Source: Sapientia aquatica
Lineage (GTDB): Bacteria; Pseudomonadota; Gammaproteobacteria; Burkholderiales; Burkholderiaceae_D
Direction: 5' to 3'
Assembly (NCBI RefSeq): GCF_004358105.1
Contig: NZ_SMYL01000002.1
Location: 310,001 to 374,000, forward strand
DNA length: 64,000 bases
Shown in pieces: positions 44,341-53,472 of the stretch; the stretch's first letter is position 1; each line of letters opens with the position of its first letter. The notes below the pieces were generated by a model that saw only the letters and a list, made by a program, of their open reading frames with translations, did not search any database and had not been told where the DNA came from. The translations under genes and the position numbers were made by a program.

Positions 44341-45181
44341 GCGCAAAACCCAAACTCTGTGGATGAATACCTTAACCTGGGCGGTGGTGCTGTTATCGCT
44401 GCTGCCAATTTTCTGGATGGTGCTGTCGTCCTTGCACAACTACAGCGATGTCGCGTCGGGCGATTTACTGGACGCCAATTCACCGTTGCAATGGCAAAAC
44501 TACCGCGACATGTGGGTCAATGTAGACTTTTTTAATTATTTTAAAAACAGCCTGATCGTGTGCAGTATTACCACCGTGTTAGCGACCATATCCGCAACCT
44601 TCGCAGCCTATGCCTTGGCACGTTTTCGTTTTCGCGGCTCCAACGCAGTCAGCGTGGGCATTACCGCCACGCAGGTGATTCCGGGCATGTTGTTCTTTTT
44701 GCCGATGTATATGCTGTATCGAAAAATGGGCGAGTCATGGAATATCCCCATGTTGGACACCTATCACGGCTTAATTTTTCTCTACGTTGCGCTGTACACC
44801 CCGGCCAGTATTTGGATTATGCGCGGCTTCTTTATTTCGATTCCCCGCGAATTAGAAGACGCCGCGATCATTGATGGCTGCTCGCGCTTCGGTGCCTTCG
44901 TCCGGATTGTGTTGCCAATCAGTGCGCCAGGAATTATTGCGACAGCGACGTTTATTTTTTTACTGGCATGGGATGAATTATTTTTTGCCTGGACGCTAAC
45001 GACGTCGGCTGATGTACAGACGATTCCGGTCGGAATACGTTTATTTATCGGGCAGTATCAGCATCGCTATGATTTGATGATGGCAGCGGCGACCGTTTCA
45101 ACCATTCCGGTATTGGTGGCGTTTTTTGCTTGTCAGAGGTTTTTTGTTAAGGGATTGGCGGCGGGAGCAGTCAAGGGGTGA
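44333..45181 (+). CDS. Sugar ABC transporter permease, MalG-type
   Basis: 282 residues, six membrane helices. EAA loop: LEDAAIIDGCSRFGAFVRIVLP. Ends in LAAGAVKG, the typical tail of MalG-type permeases. Starts within the end of the previous gene. An interval of 96 bp follows before the ATPase gene. Confidence 0.93.
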   Translation: MNKRKTQTLWMNTLTWAVVLLSLLPIFWMVLSSLHNYSDVASGDLLDANSPLQWQNYRDMWVNVDFFNYFKNSLIVCSITTVLATISATFAAYALARFRFRGSNAVSVGITATQVIPGMLFFLPMYMLYRKMGESWNIPMLDTYHGLIFLYVALYTPASIWIMRGFFISIPRELEDAAIIDGCSRFGAFVRIVLPISAPGIIATATFIFLLAWDELFFAWTLTTSADVQTIPVGIRLFIGQYQHRYDLMMAAATVSTIPVLVAFFACQRFFVKGLAAGAVKG

Positions 45182-45277
45182 GTATGTTGTTTTGCGTTGA
45201 ATTCCTTAATATCTAAAAAAATAGTTAAACCAATTAAAACAACCACAAAAAATCAAGCCCATTAGAAGGAACCCAGC

Positions 45278-46396
45278 ATGGCCTCAGTAAGCTTCAACAA
45301 CGTCTCTAAGTTCTACAACAAAGACGAAGCCGTCATTAACGGTGTCAACTTCGCCATTGAAGACGGTGAATTCGTCGTCTTTGTTGGCCCATCTGGCTGC
45401 GGCAAATCGACCTTATTACGCATGGTTGCCGGGCTCGAGGACGTCACGCATGGTGAGATTTCGATTGGTAATGTGGTCGCCAATGAGTTACACGCTTCGC
45501 AGCGCGGCGTGGCGATGGTGTTTCAATCCTATGCGCTGTATCCCCACATGAGCGTGCAGCAAAATATGGGGTTTGCGTTAAAAATGGCCGGAACTCCTAA
45601 GTCCGAAATTCAACAGCGTGTCAACAAGGCCGCTGAGATTTTACAGATTACCCATTTGCTCGATCGTAAGCCCAAAGCCTTGTCCGGCGGGCAGCGTCAA
45701 CGGGTTGCGATTGGACGGGCGATTGTGCGCGAGCCTAAAGTGTTTTTGTTTGATGAACCCTTATCCAATCTCGATGCTTCGCTGCGCCAAAATATGCGGG
45801 TTGAATTATCCAAGCTGCATCATGAGCTTGGCACCACCATGATTTATGTCACGCACGATCAGGTCGAGGCGATGACTTTAGCGGATCGGATCGTGGTGTT
45901 TAACGGTGGATTTGTGCAGCAAGTTGGTAGCCCCTTAGAGCTTTACGACAATCCAGCCAATTTGTTTGTGGCGGGTTTTTTAGGGTCGCCTAAGATTAAT
46001 TTGATCGCTGGCAAATTGATTGCGATGGATGTCGATCACGCTCAACTCGCCTTAGCCAATGGAGCGCGAATTTACGCAGCTGTGAACGCCGAGCAGGGTG
46101 CGCTCAACGAAGTCGCTACACTGGGGATACGGGCGGAACATGTGCAGTTGGCTGAGCAAAATGAGGCGGGTGCAATTGCGGCCAAAATTGTGTTGGTTGA
46201 ACATTTGGGCGATCAAATTTTGGCTTACATCAAACTCGCTGGGGTTGAGCAAGAGTTGTGCATGAAGTTGCCTGGACACCGCAGCAAACTCACATACGGC
46301 GACCATATCCATGTGAAATTCCCAGCGCAACATTGCTTAATGTTTGATCAGTCCGGTAAAGCATTCCCACGAATTAAACACACCGATAACCAATAA
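45278..46396 (+). CDS. Sugar ABC transporter ATPase, MalK/UgpC-type
   Basis: 372 residues, ribosome site AAGGA. Walker A GPSGCGKST (about 38-46), Q-loop VFQSYALYPHM, signature LSGGQRQRVAIGRAI, Walker B VFLFDEPLSNLDASLR and H-loop VTHDQVEA. The C-terminal TOBE regulatory domain (about 240-360) has GIRAEHVQL. It energises import of the glycan. The GH9 gene starts 6 bp after its stop. Confidence 0.95.
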   Translation: MASVSFNNVSKFYNKDEAVINGVNFAIEDGEFVVFVGPSGCGKSTLLRMVAGLEDVTHGEISIGNVVANELHASQRGVAMVFQSYALYPHMSVQQNMGFALKMAGTPKSEIQQRVNKAAEILQITHLLDRKPKALSGGQRQRVAIGRAIVREPKVFLFDEPLSNLDASLRQNMRVELSKLHHELGTTMIYVTHDQVEAMTLADRIVVFNGGFVQQVGSPLELYDNPANLFVAGFLGSPKINLIAGKLIAMDVDHAQLALANGARIYAAVNAEQGALNEVATLGIRAEHVQLAEQNEAGAIAAKIVLVEHLGDQILAYIKLAGVEQELCMKLPGHRSKLTYGDHIHVKFPAQHCLMFDQSGKAFPRIKHTDNQ

Positions 46397-46402
46397 GTCG
46401 TT

Positions 46403-48124
46403 ATGAAGATTCTACATAATCATCTGGGATATCCAACCCAAGGGCGTAAAGTCGCCTTGATTCAAAGTGCGGAGGATGTAGAAGGACGCACGTTTACTAT
46501 TTATGACGCTGTGCAAAGATCAGCAGTATTTTCTGGTGTTTTGGGTGCGCGGCAAACCATTGGCGAATGGCATACTGGCCCGGTTTATCAAGCCGATTTT
46601 AGTGCGCTGCAAGAGCAGGGGAGTTACGTGTTGACGGTTGATTTGGGCTTGCCGCATGCTTCATTGCCGTTAGTCTCGCAGCCTTTTTCGATAGCGCCGA
46701 TTATTTATGGTGGTCAGCTTATCTCCGACTTAATCCATTATTTAAAGTCGCAACGTAGTTCGGGTATTTTCGACTTGGCGGATCGCACTTGCCCTAAGTT
46801 TGTTAGCGAAGAAAAAGTTGCTGGACGAGTGGTTGAGCGCGTGGATGTGCACGGTGGTTGGCATGACGCCTCGGGCGATGCATCAAAATATTTATCGCAT
46901 ATGTCGTACACCAACTTCATGAACCCGCAGCAAATTCCGCAAGTGGTGTGGAATTTAATTGATGGACGCGATCGCCTTCCAGCACAATCGATTTGGCTCG
47001 ATGATCGCATCGTCGATGAAGCCTTGCACGGTGCGGATTTTTTGATTCGTATGCTCGACCCGCAAGGTTATTTCTACATGACCGTGTTTGATCGCTGGAG
47101 TAAGGACGTTGAGCAGCGCGAAATCTGCAGCTACACCACGCAAAAAGGACATAAGTTCGACACCTATCAAGCTGGCTTCAGGCAGGGTGGCGGCAGCGCC
47201 ATCGCCGCATTAGCGCGGGCTAGTCGATTGCCGCGTGATGGTGAATTTAGCCGGATCGATTATTTAACCGCGGCAGAGAAAGCCTTCGCGCATCTGCAGC
47301 AACATAATTTGCAGTATCTCGATAACGGGCAAGAAAACATCATCGACGATTATTGCGCCTTGCTAGCAGCAATTGAATTATTCGCCACCACCAGCAACCC
47401 AAGCTATGAGCAAGCCGCTGAGCAGCGCGCACGCAAGTTAATTCAGCGTCAAAGTCAGGCGGGTTGGTTCTGGGCCGACGATCAACAAACCCGCAGTTAT
47501 TTTCATGCTGCCGAAGCAGGTTTGCCGTCTATTGCGCTGCTGCGTTTTATCGACGTTGCCCCGAATTCTTCATTAGTACAAGATTGTCGTGACTGTGTGC
47601 AAAAGGCATGGGAGTACGAGCTAAGCATTTCCGTCGATGCGCGTACTAATCCATTCAACTACCCGCGCCAATATATCCAAATGCCGAATAAAGCTGGCCG
47701 AATCCAATTCTTTATTCCGCATGAAAACGAAAGCGGTTATTGGTGGCAAGGTGAAAACGCGCGGCTAGCATCGTTAGCCTCGGCGGCGCAATTGGTGGCG
47801 ACCCAGTTTGAAACAGACGCACAATTTGCACAGACCTTACGCGCCTATGCACAATCCAACTTGAATTGGATTTTTGGACTCAATCCATTCGACGCGTGCA
47901 TGATGCAGGGACATGGACACAATAATCCGCGCTACGAAAACGGCTATTGGAATGCGCCCGGTGGAGTGTGCAACGGAATTACGTCGGGCTTAGAAAACGA
48001 AGAGGATATCGATTTCAAAAGCGCATCTCAAACAACGCCGTTTCATTCGTGGCGCTGGGGCGAACAGTGGATTCCCCACGGGGCGTGGTTGTTTCATGCG
48101 CTAAGTCAGCAAGCGATGGAATAG
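46403..48124 (+). CDS. Cytoplasmic GH9 glycosidase
   Basis: 573 residues. An N-terminal Ig-like domain (NHLGYPTQGRKVALI onward, about 1-95) precedes the (alpha/alpha)6 GH9 catalytic domain. The catalytic aspartates are in GGWHDASGDASKY (D155 and D159), a longer variant of the family's DAGD motif. GHGHNNPRYE and HSWRWGEQWIPHGAW with E554 as candidate acid lie near the end. There is no signal peptide, which fits cleavage of oligosaccharides after import. Similar cytoplasmic GH9 enzymes act as exo-glucosaminidases in Vibrio chitooligosaccharide clusters; others act on cello-oligosaccharides. Either substrate fits the locus; a kinase gene for the released hexose lies at 37920. Confidence 0.88.
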   Translation: MKILHNHLGYPTQGRKVALIQSAEDVEGRTFTIYDAVQRSAVFSGVLGARQTIGEWHTGPVYQADFSALQEQGSYVLTVDLGLPHASLPLVSQPFSIAPIIYGGQLISDLIHYLKSQRSSGIFDLADRTCPKFVSEEKVAGRVVERVDVHGGWHDASGDASKYLSHMSYTNFMNPQQIPQVVWNLIDGRDRLPAQSIWLDDRIVDEALHGADFLIRMLDPQGYFYMTVFDRWSKDVEQREICSYTTQKGHKFDTYQAGFRQGGGSAIAALARASRLPRDGEFSRIDYLTAAEKAFAHLQQHNLQYLDNGQENIIDDYCALLAAIELFATTSNPSYEQAAEQRARKLIQRQSQAGWFWADDQQTRSYFHAAEAGLPSIALLRFIDVAPNSSLVQDCRDCVQKAWEYELSISVDARTNPFNYPRQYIQMPNKAGRIQFFIPHENESGYWWQGENARLASLASAAQLVATQFETDAQFAQTLRAYAQSNLNWIFGLNPFDACMMQGHGHNNPRYENGYWNAPGGVCNGITSGLENEEDIDFKSASQTTPFHSWRWGEQWIPHGAWLFHALSQQAME

Positions 48125-48149
48125 GTACTTGCATAAATCGTGTCAACCT

Positions 48150-48182
48150 CGGGCGGGAATTAAACCCCGCCCGTTTTTTTTT
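48150..48182 (+). terminator. Terminator after the GH9 gene
   Basis: CGGGCGGG pairs with the CCCGCCCG after an AATTAAAC loop and is followed by nine T. It lies between convergent genes. Confidence 0.92.
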
Positions 48183-48206
48183 CAGTACCCGAAAAGCTTT
48201 GGCGGA

Positions 48207-49619
48207 TTACATAATCTGCTTCCCATTGACCATCAATCCCTGCGCGGAGTAAGTTGATTCTAGCGACAAATCGGTTCCGTTATCCTTGACGTAACCTTGT
48301 TGAACCCAAGCTTTGAGCATGCCTTCTTTCATTTGGCGCTGTTGATTTAGGTCGCCTGCCTTGTCCTCAAAACCTTGAATAAATACGTTGCGGCCCACGT
48401 TGAGTGACGCTTTGGCGCTGATTCTTGATTTGAGTAAGTCGCCGATATTGGTGATGGAGATTTCTTGAGCGTTAAAATTTTTTCCATCGACATTGAATTC
48501 CGCCTTGCCAGAAATATTACCTTCCGCCGTTTTCATACTGAACTGATCGAGCCGTATGCTCGGTGAGCTGCGAATTAAGTCGCCCGATTTTTGCAGCAGT
48601 TGATTGGCCTGCGCCAATTGTTGTTGCTGATTTTGGAGCGGATCAAGCGCGGCTTGCGCTGCGCTATTGGCTGCATCCGCGTTACCCGCATTTCGCAGCG
48701 ATTCCTTATTCAGCTCTTGGATTGCTTTTTTCAAGTTCAGAAGCGCTTCTTTATTCAAATTCACGTAAGAAAAATCCACCTTAATGTCTTGCGCAGCAAA
48801 GGCGGGTGCGCCAGCAGTTGCTTGTTTGGGATTGCCAATCGATGTGCTGGCGATCTTGGTTTTATAGATCACATCGATCGTTTTATCGTTATCGTTGAGA
48901 TCGGCGTTCAGGTCGATGTTATGCATGGAAAAAACATCGGCCCCATTTTGGCTGGCGTCTATCGCTTCTAGCGCAAAGTGGGCATGTTGTTCCCAACGCG
49001 CAGTAGGACTTTGATCGGCGCTGTTGTGACCGCTGGTGCTCAAGTTGGTCAGATTAAATTTGAACATATCGCTTGCGGTCGTTACCGAGAGCGAAGGGAT
49101 TGAGGCTTCGTAGTCGATTGGATGATCGATACTGCCGACTAATTTCAAGGACAAATTGCTACCCATAACTCCGATGCCATCGGCATTTTCCCAATGAATT
49201 GTCGGCGCGGAGATCAGAGTTGAGTAGCCGCCGAAAAAAAGTCGATCACTGCTAGCAATGACGTTAAAGGGCAAGGTCGATTCTTTGCCATCGTCGCTGA
49301 CGACATTAATTGTGTGAGAAATTTTTGCCCAGCGATAAAACGGAATCGCGATTTGGTTGATGTGATGTTCGACCATGAAATGCATGGGAATAGTGCCTAG
49401 CATGACCACATAATCGGTTTTGGCTTCCGACGAGAACCAACCGCGTTGAAACGAAATAAGCTCAGTTTTGATTGGTAATGAACCTTGCTCGCTGCTGTTT
49501 TGCGCGATTTTTTTCATTTCCTCTTCGGCACGCATGCCAACGATGCCAGGAACGACTGCCAGCCATCCGGCTGCGACTAGGGCGAGGATTGCGGCGCTGA
49601 TTTTGGTTGGTTTATGCAT
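48207..49619 (-). CDS. DUF945 (YdgA-like) protein
   Basis: 470 residues. One N-terminal membrane helix (about 7-28), then a long beta-rich periplasmic part with FQRGWFSSEAKTDYVVML, the YdgA/DUF945 signature. A helical, Gln/Asn-rich stretch is seen at about 295-345 (NQQQQLAQANQLLQ). Family function is not known; YdgA proteins are thought to be envelope proteins. It is a single gene convergent with the GH9 operon. Confidence 0.83.
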   Translation of the reverse strand: MHKPTKISAAILALVAAGWLAVVPGIVGMRAEEEMKKIAQNSSEQGSLPIKTELISFQRGWFSSEAKTDYVVMLGTIPMHFMVEHHINQIAIPFYRWAKISHTINVVSDDGKESTLPFNVIASSDRLFFGGYSTLISAPTIHWENADGIGVMGSNLSLKLVGSIDHPIDYEASIPSLSVTTASDMFKFNLTNLSTSGHNSADQSPTARWEQHAHFALEAIDASQNGADVFSMHNIDLNADLNDNDKTIDVIYKTKIASTSIGNPKQATAGAPAFAAQDIKVDFSYVNLNKEALLNLKKAIQELNKESLRNAGNADAANSAAQAALDPLQNQQQQLAQANQLLQKSGDLIRSSPSIRLDQFSMKTAEGNISGKAEFNVDGKNFNAQEISITNIGDLLKSRISAKASLNVGRNVFIQGFEDKAGDLNQQRQMKEGMLKAWVQQGYVKDNGTDLSLESTYSAQGLMVNGKQIM

Positions 49620-50033
49620 GTTTTTAGTTGAGCTTAAATGGTTAAAAAGTAATCTAACAAGGTTGCGAGGGTAAAGAATAATTGTTGTCTTGGCTATGCC
49701 CTAAATAGGGTATTTTGTGCGGCCTTGAGTTAATGATTAACGGCGGCTTTTTGGGCCAATTCAGCTTGATCGCACTGCTTATCTGGTGCATAGCGCGTCA
49801 ATTTTTATCAAAAAATAGTAAAAAAATATCGGAAATTGAGTTTCCCCTCTAAACCTTTTATACTCGCGCCGCACTCGACACAATCGGCTGCGTCGGTTGT
49901 TTTGGCTTCAACAAAGCCCAAACGGCCTTTGCTGTACCACTTAGTGAATTTCATTTTAAAACCCAATCATCGCGTTTTTGCTGCGCCAGTTCTTATCGGA
50001 ATTGGATAAGCAATAATGCACGGAGCCATCAGC
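49620..50033. other. Promoter and leader of the leucine dehydrogenase gene
   Basis: 414 bp between divergent genes. It holds a strong sigma-70 promoter at 49836-49864 and a leader of about 160 nt with small hairpins (GGCTT/AAGCC near 49910 and CTTATC/GATAAG near 49995). Confidence 0.6.
49836..49864 (+). promoter_or_regulatory. Sigma-70 promoter of the leucine dehydrogenase gene
   Basis: TTGAGT at 49836-49841 and TATACT at 49859-49864 with a 17-bp spacer. Confidence 0.75.
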
Positions 50034-51065
50034 ATGACTGCATTTGTATTTAACGAACCCAATTTTGACGACCACGAGCAAGTCGTGTTCGTATCCGAGC
50101 CTAAGTCAGGCCTCAAAGCGATCCTCGCCGTTCACAACACCAACTTAGGCCCTGCAATGGGCGGTTGCCGTATGTGGAATTACGTCAACGAAGCCGCTGC
50201 CATTAACGACGTATTGCGTCTGTCGCGCGGCATGACCTACAAAAACGCGGTAGCGGGTCTACCCATTGGCGGCGGTAAAAGCGTCATTATTGGCAATCCA
50301 AAAACCGACAAAACACCAGCCTTGTTTGAAGCCCTAGGTGAAGCGCTAGAGCGTTTGGGTGGTCGGTATGTGACTGCTGAGGACATCGGCACCAGCCCAG
50401 AAGATATGGCCAACGTAGCGCATAAAACTAAATTTGTAGCTGGTTTGGGTGCTAGCGGCGATCCTTCTCCTTTTACTGCACTGGGTTGCTTTGTCGGCGC
50501 ACAAGCAGCGGTTAAATTCCATTTGAAGCGCGACAGCATGGAAGGCTTGACTGTCGCCGTGCAAGGCTTAGGTCACGTAGGTTACGATTACGCGCGTCGT
50601 TTGCATGCAGCGGGTGCAAAATTGATTGTGGCTGATATCGATGAAGCCGCGATCGAACGCGCACGCGCCGAATTTGGTGCGCAAGTTGTCTCCGTCGACG
50701 CGATCTACGACGTAGCGGCCGATATCTATGCGCCGTGCGCCTTGGGTGCAACATTGAATCCATTAACTTTGCCACGGATCAAAGCGAGCATCATTGCTGG
50801 TGCGGCGAACAACCAATTAGCCACTGCGGAAGTCGGCGATTTGTTGCGCGACAAAGGCGTGCTGTACGTGCCTGATTTCGTCATCAATGCGGGCGGCATC
50901 ATCAAAGTGTGCTACGAATATTTGAACAAGCCAGAGGCTGATGTCGAAGCACATGTGCGTCAAATCGGTGCCACATTGACCGAAGTCTTTGAGCGCGCAG
51001 CGCATGAAGGTTTATCGACTAGCGTGGTGGCCGATCGCGTGGCTCAAGCGCGTTTTAAACGTTGA
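50034..51065 (+). CDS. ldh: Leucine dehydrogenase (Glu/Leu/Phe/Val dehydrogenase)
   Basis: 343 residues from ATG 50034, chosen over ATG 50016 because CGGAG lies between them at the right spacing. GGCRMW and [19 protein letters not shown] carry the substrate and catalytic lysines (K70 and K82); the NAD-binding Rossmann fold has [17 protein letters not shown]. It deaminates branched-chain amino acids to 2-oxo acids with NAD. It has its own strong promoter and no partner genes. Confidence 0.93.
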   Translation: MTAFVFNEPNFDDHEQVVFVSEPKSGLKAILAVHNTNLGPAMGGCRMWNYVNEAAAINDVLRLSRGMTYKNAVAGLPIGGGKSVIIGNPKTDKTPALFEALGEALERLGGRYVTAEDIGTSPEDMANVAHKTKFVAGLGASGDPSPFTALGCFVGAQAAVKFHLKRDSMEGLTVAVQGLGHVGYDYARRLHAAGAKLIVADIDEAAIERARAEFGAQVVSVDAIYDVAADIYAPCALGATLNPLTLPRIKASIIAGAANNQLATAEVGDLLRDKGVLYVPDFVINAGGIIKVCYEYLNKPEADVEAHVRQIGATLTEVFERAAHEGLSTSVVADRVAQARFKR

Positions 51066-51166
51066 TTTAACACTCAATTGCTCGATTTAGTTTGACCCTG
51101 CTAAGAGCGCGACGAAAGTGCTCTTAGCGGTCCGAAGATGTCGCCTTAAGCTCTAACTTGAGCGCC

Positions 51167-51201
51167 GCCTTAATTCCGGCCTTAATTCCCGCCTTAATTC
51201 T
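51167..51201. repeat. Short tandem repeat, 12-bp period
   Basis: Three units of GCCTTAATTCC at 51167, 51179 and 51191 (the last ends in CT). Degenerate relatives (CGCCTTAAG at 51142, GACTTAAG at 51203) flank them. The region is between the ends of convergent genes. Confidence 0.8.
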
Positions 51202-51217
51202 TGACTTAAGCACTTCC

Positions 51218-51484
51218 TTAGTTCAACTTCCATCCCACATACAACGCTACAAAAGTTGGTACCGTAAAGTTAATCAACAAAAACGGTAATTCGTCGGCCA
51301 AGCTGTATCCCGCCTTGGATATGCCCATCCACAAATTGAATACGCACACAACAAACCACAACGGAATAAAGCACAGTGACGCCGTCACCAAGCTAGTGCT
51401 GCTGTTGTCGCTAACAACGTAAGCGCCTAGCAGCATGGTTCCTAGTAAGCCTAGTCCTGCGATGATTACAAAAAGTGTGTGCAT
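51218..51484 (-). CDS. Small membrane protein of unknown function
   Basis: 88 residues with three hydrophobic helices: LFVIIAGLGLLGTMLLGAYV, SLCFIPLWFVVCVFNLW and LPFLLINFTVPTFVALYVGW (each about 20 residues). No family recognised. The open frame has normal coding composition and a start ATG 51484, but only a weak ribosome site. The tandem repeat downstream lies just past its stop. Confidence 0.6.
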   Translation of the reverse strand: MHTLFVIIAGLGLLGTMLLGAYVVSDNSSTSLVTASLCFIPLWFVVCVFNLWMGISKAGYSLADELPFLLINFTVPTFVALYVGWKLN

Positions 51485-51926
51485 TTGCCGTATCTAAAAA
51501 TCATGAATAAGGCGTGATTTTGATAGCGAACTGGACTGGCGTGGGCGCTTAACCGGCGAGTTAACAGAATTTAACCTGGTTGTTGTTGAAATCTAACGGC
51601 AACTTTAGGCTTAAAGTAGATGAAGGGGGAAAGAGCGTTTATTGGCTGAATTTGAATGAAGTTGCGCTATTTTTGTGCTGAAAAGCAACTGTTTTAAAAA
51701 AGTTCCGTCGAAATTGTAATATTTTGTGATTATTTATCAGTCTACCATCATTTTTGTGAAATCAATCCCTATAATTTTTTTACCTTAATAGCGCTGTTAA
51801 GGTGGTGTGATTGTAGTTTGTTTTCTTTTCCAAAAGCATGAGATGAATGAATTCATCTTGAATAATAAACCTAGCCACTCAGCGATCCTGGGTGGCCATG
51901 AACATAATTTAATGGAGAGTTTACTG
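51485..51926. other. Intergenic region, nothing recognised
   Basis: 442 bp between divergent genes. The right part is AT-rich and probably holds the promoter of the EXORDIUM-like gene. No terminator, operator or gene is supported. Confidence 0.5.
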
Positions 51927-52859
51927 ATGAAAGCAACAAAATTAAAGTGTATCGCGCTTAGTTTAGCCATCGCCTCGTCTTTCGCACACGCTGCGCAAAT
52001 CAAAGTCGATGAAGACACCGTGTTTAAGCCAACCGGTAAAGGTTTCGGCGCAGTCGATAACGACGCAACCGAACGCGCAAAACGATCCGCCGCCAAAGCA
52101 GCACGCGTATCTAGAACTCAAATTGTTTATCACGGCGGCCCTGTGATGACCAACCCAACTAAGCTGTATTACATTTGGTACGGCAATTGGTCGTCCTACA
52201 CTAAAGCGCAACAAATTTTAGTCGCTTTCGGTAGCGGTATCGGCGGTACTCCTGCGTTTAACGTTAATACTAGCTACACCAGCGCGGCTGGCGCGAAAGT
52301 GGTCAACAACGTGCAATTAGCAGGACAATATTCCGATAACTACAGCAAAGGCAAAGCGCTGAGTGATCAAAATATTTTGGATGTCGTTACTGCGGCAATT
52401 AGCAGCAACAGTTTGCCGAATGACCCTAATGCACTTTATTTTGTGTTGACTTCACCGGACGTGACCGAGACTTCGGGTTTTGGCTCCCAATATTGCGGAT
52501 GGCACGCCAACGCAACGATTGGTGCTAACGATGTGAAATACTCGTTCGTCGGTAATCCAATCACCATTGCCCCAGCCGGGTGCGGCGTCAACAGTCCATC
52601 CCCTAATGGCGATGGCGGCGCGGATGCGATGGCTAGCGTGATGTACCACGAGTTATCTGAGACCGTATCTGACCCAGATGGCAACGCTTGGTACGATGGC
52701 AGCGGTAATGAAAACGGCGATAAATGTGCTTGGAACTTTGGCACCACATTTAAAGCCACCAACGGCGCGTCAGCGAACCAAACGTTCGCCTCCCGTCAAT
52801 GGCTGCTGCAGCAAATGTGGCTCAACGTTGGCGCAGGTTCTTGCGTTCAGAAGTATTGA
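51927..52859 (+). CDS. Secreted EXORDIUM-like (phosphate-induced protein) family protein
   Basis: 310 residues from ATG 51927, set by GGAGAG 7 nt ahead; upstream starts would put extra residues before the signal peptide (about 1-22, ending FAHAAQ). IVYHGGPVMTNPTKLYYIWYGNWSS is the family's N-terminal hallmark, here given by parts: YHGGPVMTNP and YYIWYGNWSS. MYHELSETVSDPDGNAWYD and ENGDKCAW complete it. EXORDIUM proteins are best known from plants, where they are secreted and tied to cell-wall growth; bacterial copies have no known role. HELSE resembles a metal-binding motif and may mark a hydrolase-like site; this is unproven. A small NTF2-like gene follows 24 bp later. Confidence 0.83.
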   Translation: MKATKLKCIALSLAIASSFAHAAQIKVDEDTVFKPTGKGFGAVDNDATERAKRSAAKAARVSRTQIVYHGGPVMTNPTKLYYIWYGNWSSYTKAQQILVAFGSGIGGTPAFNVNTSYTSAAGAKVVNNVQLAGQYSDNYSKGKALSDQNILDVVTAAISSNSLPNDPNALYFVLTSPDVTETSGFGSQYCGWHANATIGANDVKYSFVGNPITIAPAGCGVNSPSPNGDGGADAMASVMYHELSETVSDPDGNAWYDGSGNENGDKCAWNFGTTFKATNGASANQTFASRQWLLQQMWLNVGAGSCVQKY

Positions 52860-52883
52860 TTAATTGATTAATTGAGGTAGCGA

Positions 52884-53336
52884 GTGAAGAAATTTGCGTT
52901 ATTACTAGCCGCTTGGCTGTTGATGTCAGTCCCATTGACCTCATCAGCCCAAGGTCCCATCCATGGGACAGGAGTGCTCACGCAAACCCGTTATGTGAAA
53001 CTATTCGGAGACTTAGAAAACGAATTATTGAGCGTGATGGAAAAGCGTGATGGAGCGCGTTTGGAACAGCTATTAGCTTCTACTTTTGAAGTCCGTAAAG
53101 CCAATGGTGACGTTATTCCGCGCGCAGATTGGATGAGTAAAATCAGTACCAATCCACATCCTGAGTTGCACCGAGCAATCTCGCACTTAGTCGTGTATGA
53201 AATTGGCAGTCATGCGGTCGCCAATTTCAACATCACTTCAGCCGATAACAAGGCAGCGAAGTTTGTTGTCGACGTGTGGGCGCCAGAAAACGGGCAGTGG
53301 GTATTGCGAGCGCGAATTGAATCGGACGTGCCTTAG
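52884..53336 (+). CDS. Secreted NTF2-like (DUF4440) protein
   Basis: 150 residues, GTG start with GAGG ahead. Signal peptide about 1-22 (ending SSAQG). The mature part has LENELLSVMEKRDGARLEQLLASTFEVR and a C-terminal WAPENGQWVLRARI (key parts), a cone-shaped NTF2-like fold as in DUF4440. Possible role in binding a small molecule; none is shown. It follows the EXORDIUM-like gene closely and ends at a terminator, so the two are probably one transcript. Confidence 0.65.
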   Translation: MKKFALLLAAWLLMSVPLTSSAQGPIHGTGVLTQTRYVKLFGDLENELLSVMEKRDGARLEQLLASTFEVRKANGDVIPRADWMSKISTNPHPELHRAISHLVVYEIGSHAVANFNITSADNKAAKFVVDVWAPENGQWVLRARIESDVP

Positions 53337-53353
53337 TTGATTCAAATAGTGGT

Positions 53354-53388
53354 AAAAAAACCGACCTGTTTTTGGGGTCGGTTTTTTT
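53354..53388 (+). terminator. Bidirectional terminator
   Basis: AAAACCGACC pairs with GGTCGGTTTT, with A-run and T-run on either side. It is between convergent genes ending at 53336 and 53473. Confidence 0.92.
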
Positions 53389-53472
53389 ATGCAACGACGC
53401 TGTGATAGTTTGCATCAAGGCGGCAAGGTAAAAATGATTTGCCACCTTGATTTTGCTGCGATCATTACCGCC

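Noticed and set aside
35038-48124. Chitin utilisation as a firm assignment
   Set aside because: No chitinase, hexosaminidase, chitobiose phosphorylase or deacetylase is present; GH9 alone does not separate chitosan from cellulose substrates.
48120-48140. Another FixJ-type half-site (ATAGGTA) at the end of the GH9 gene
   Set aside because: It includes the GH9 stop codon, has no good second arm and lies before a terminator, not a promoter.
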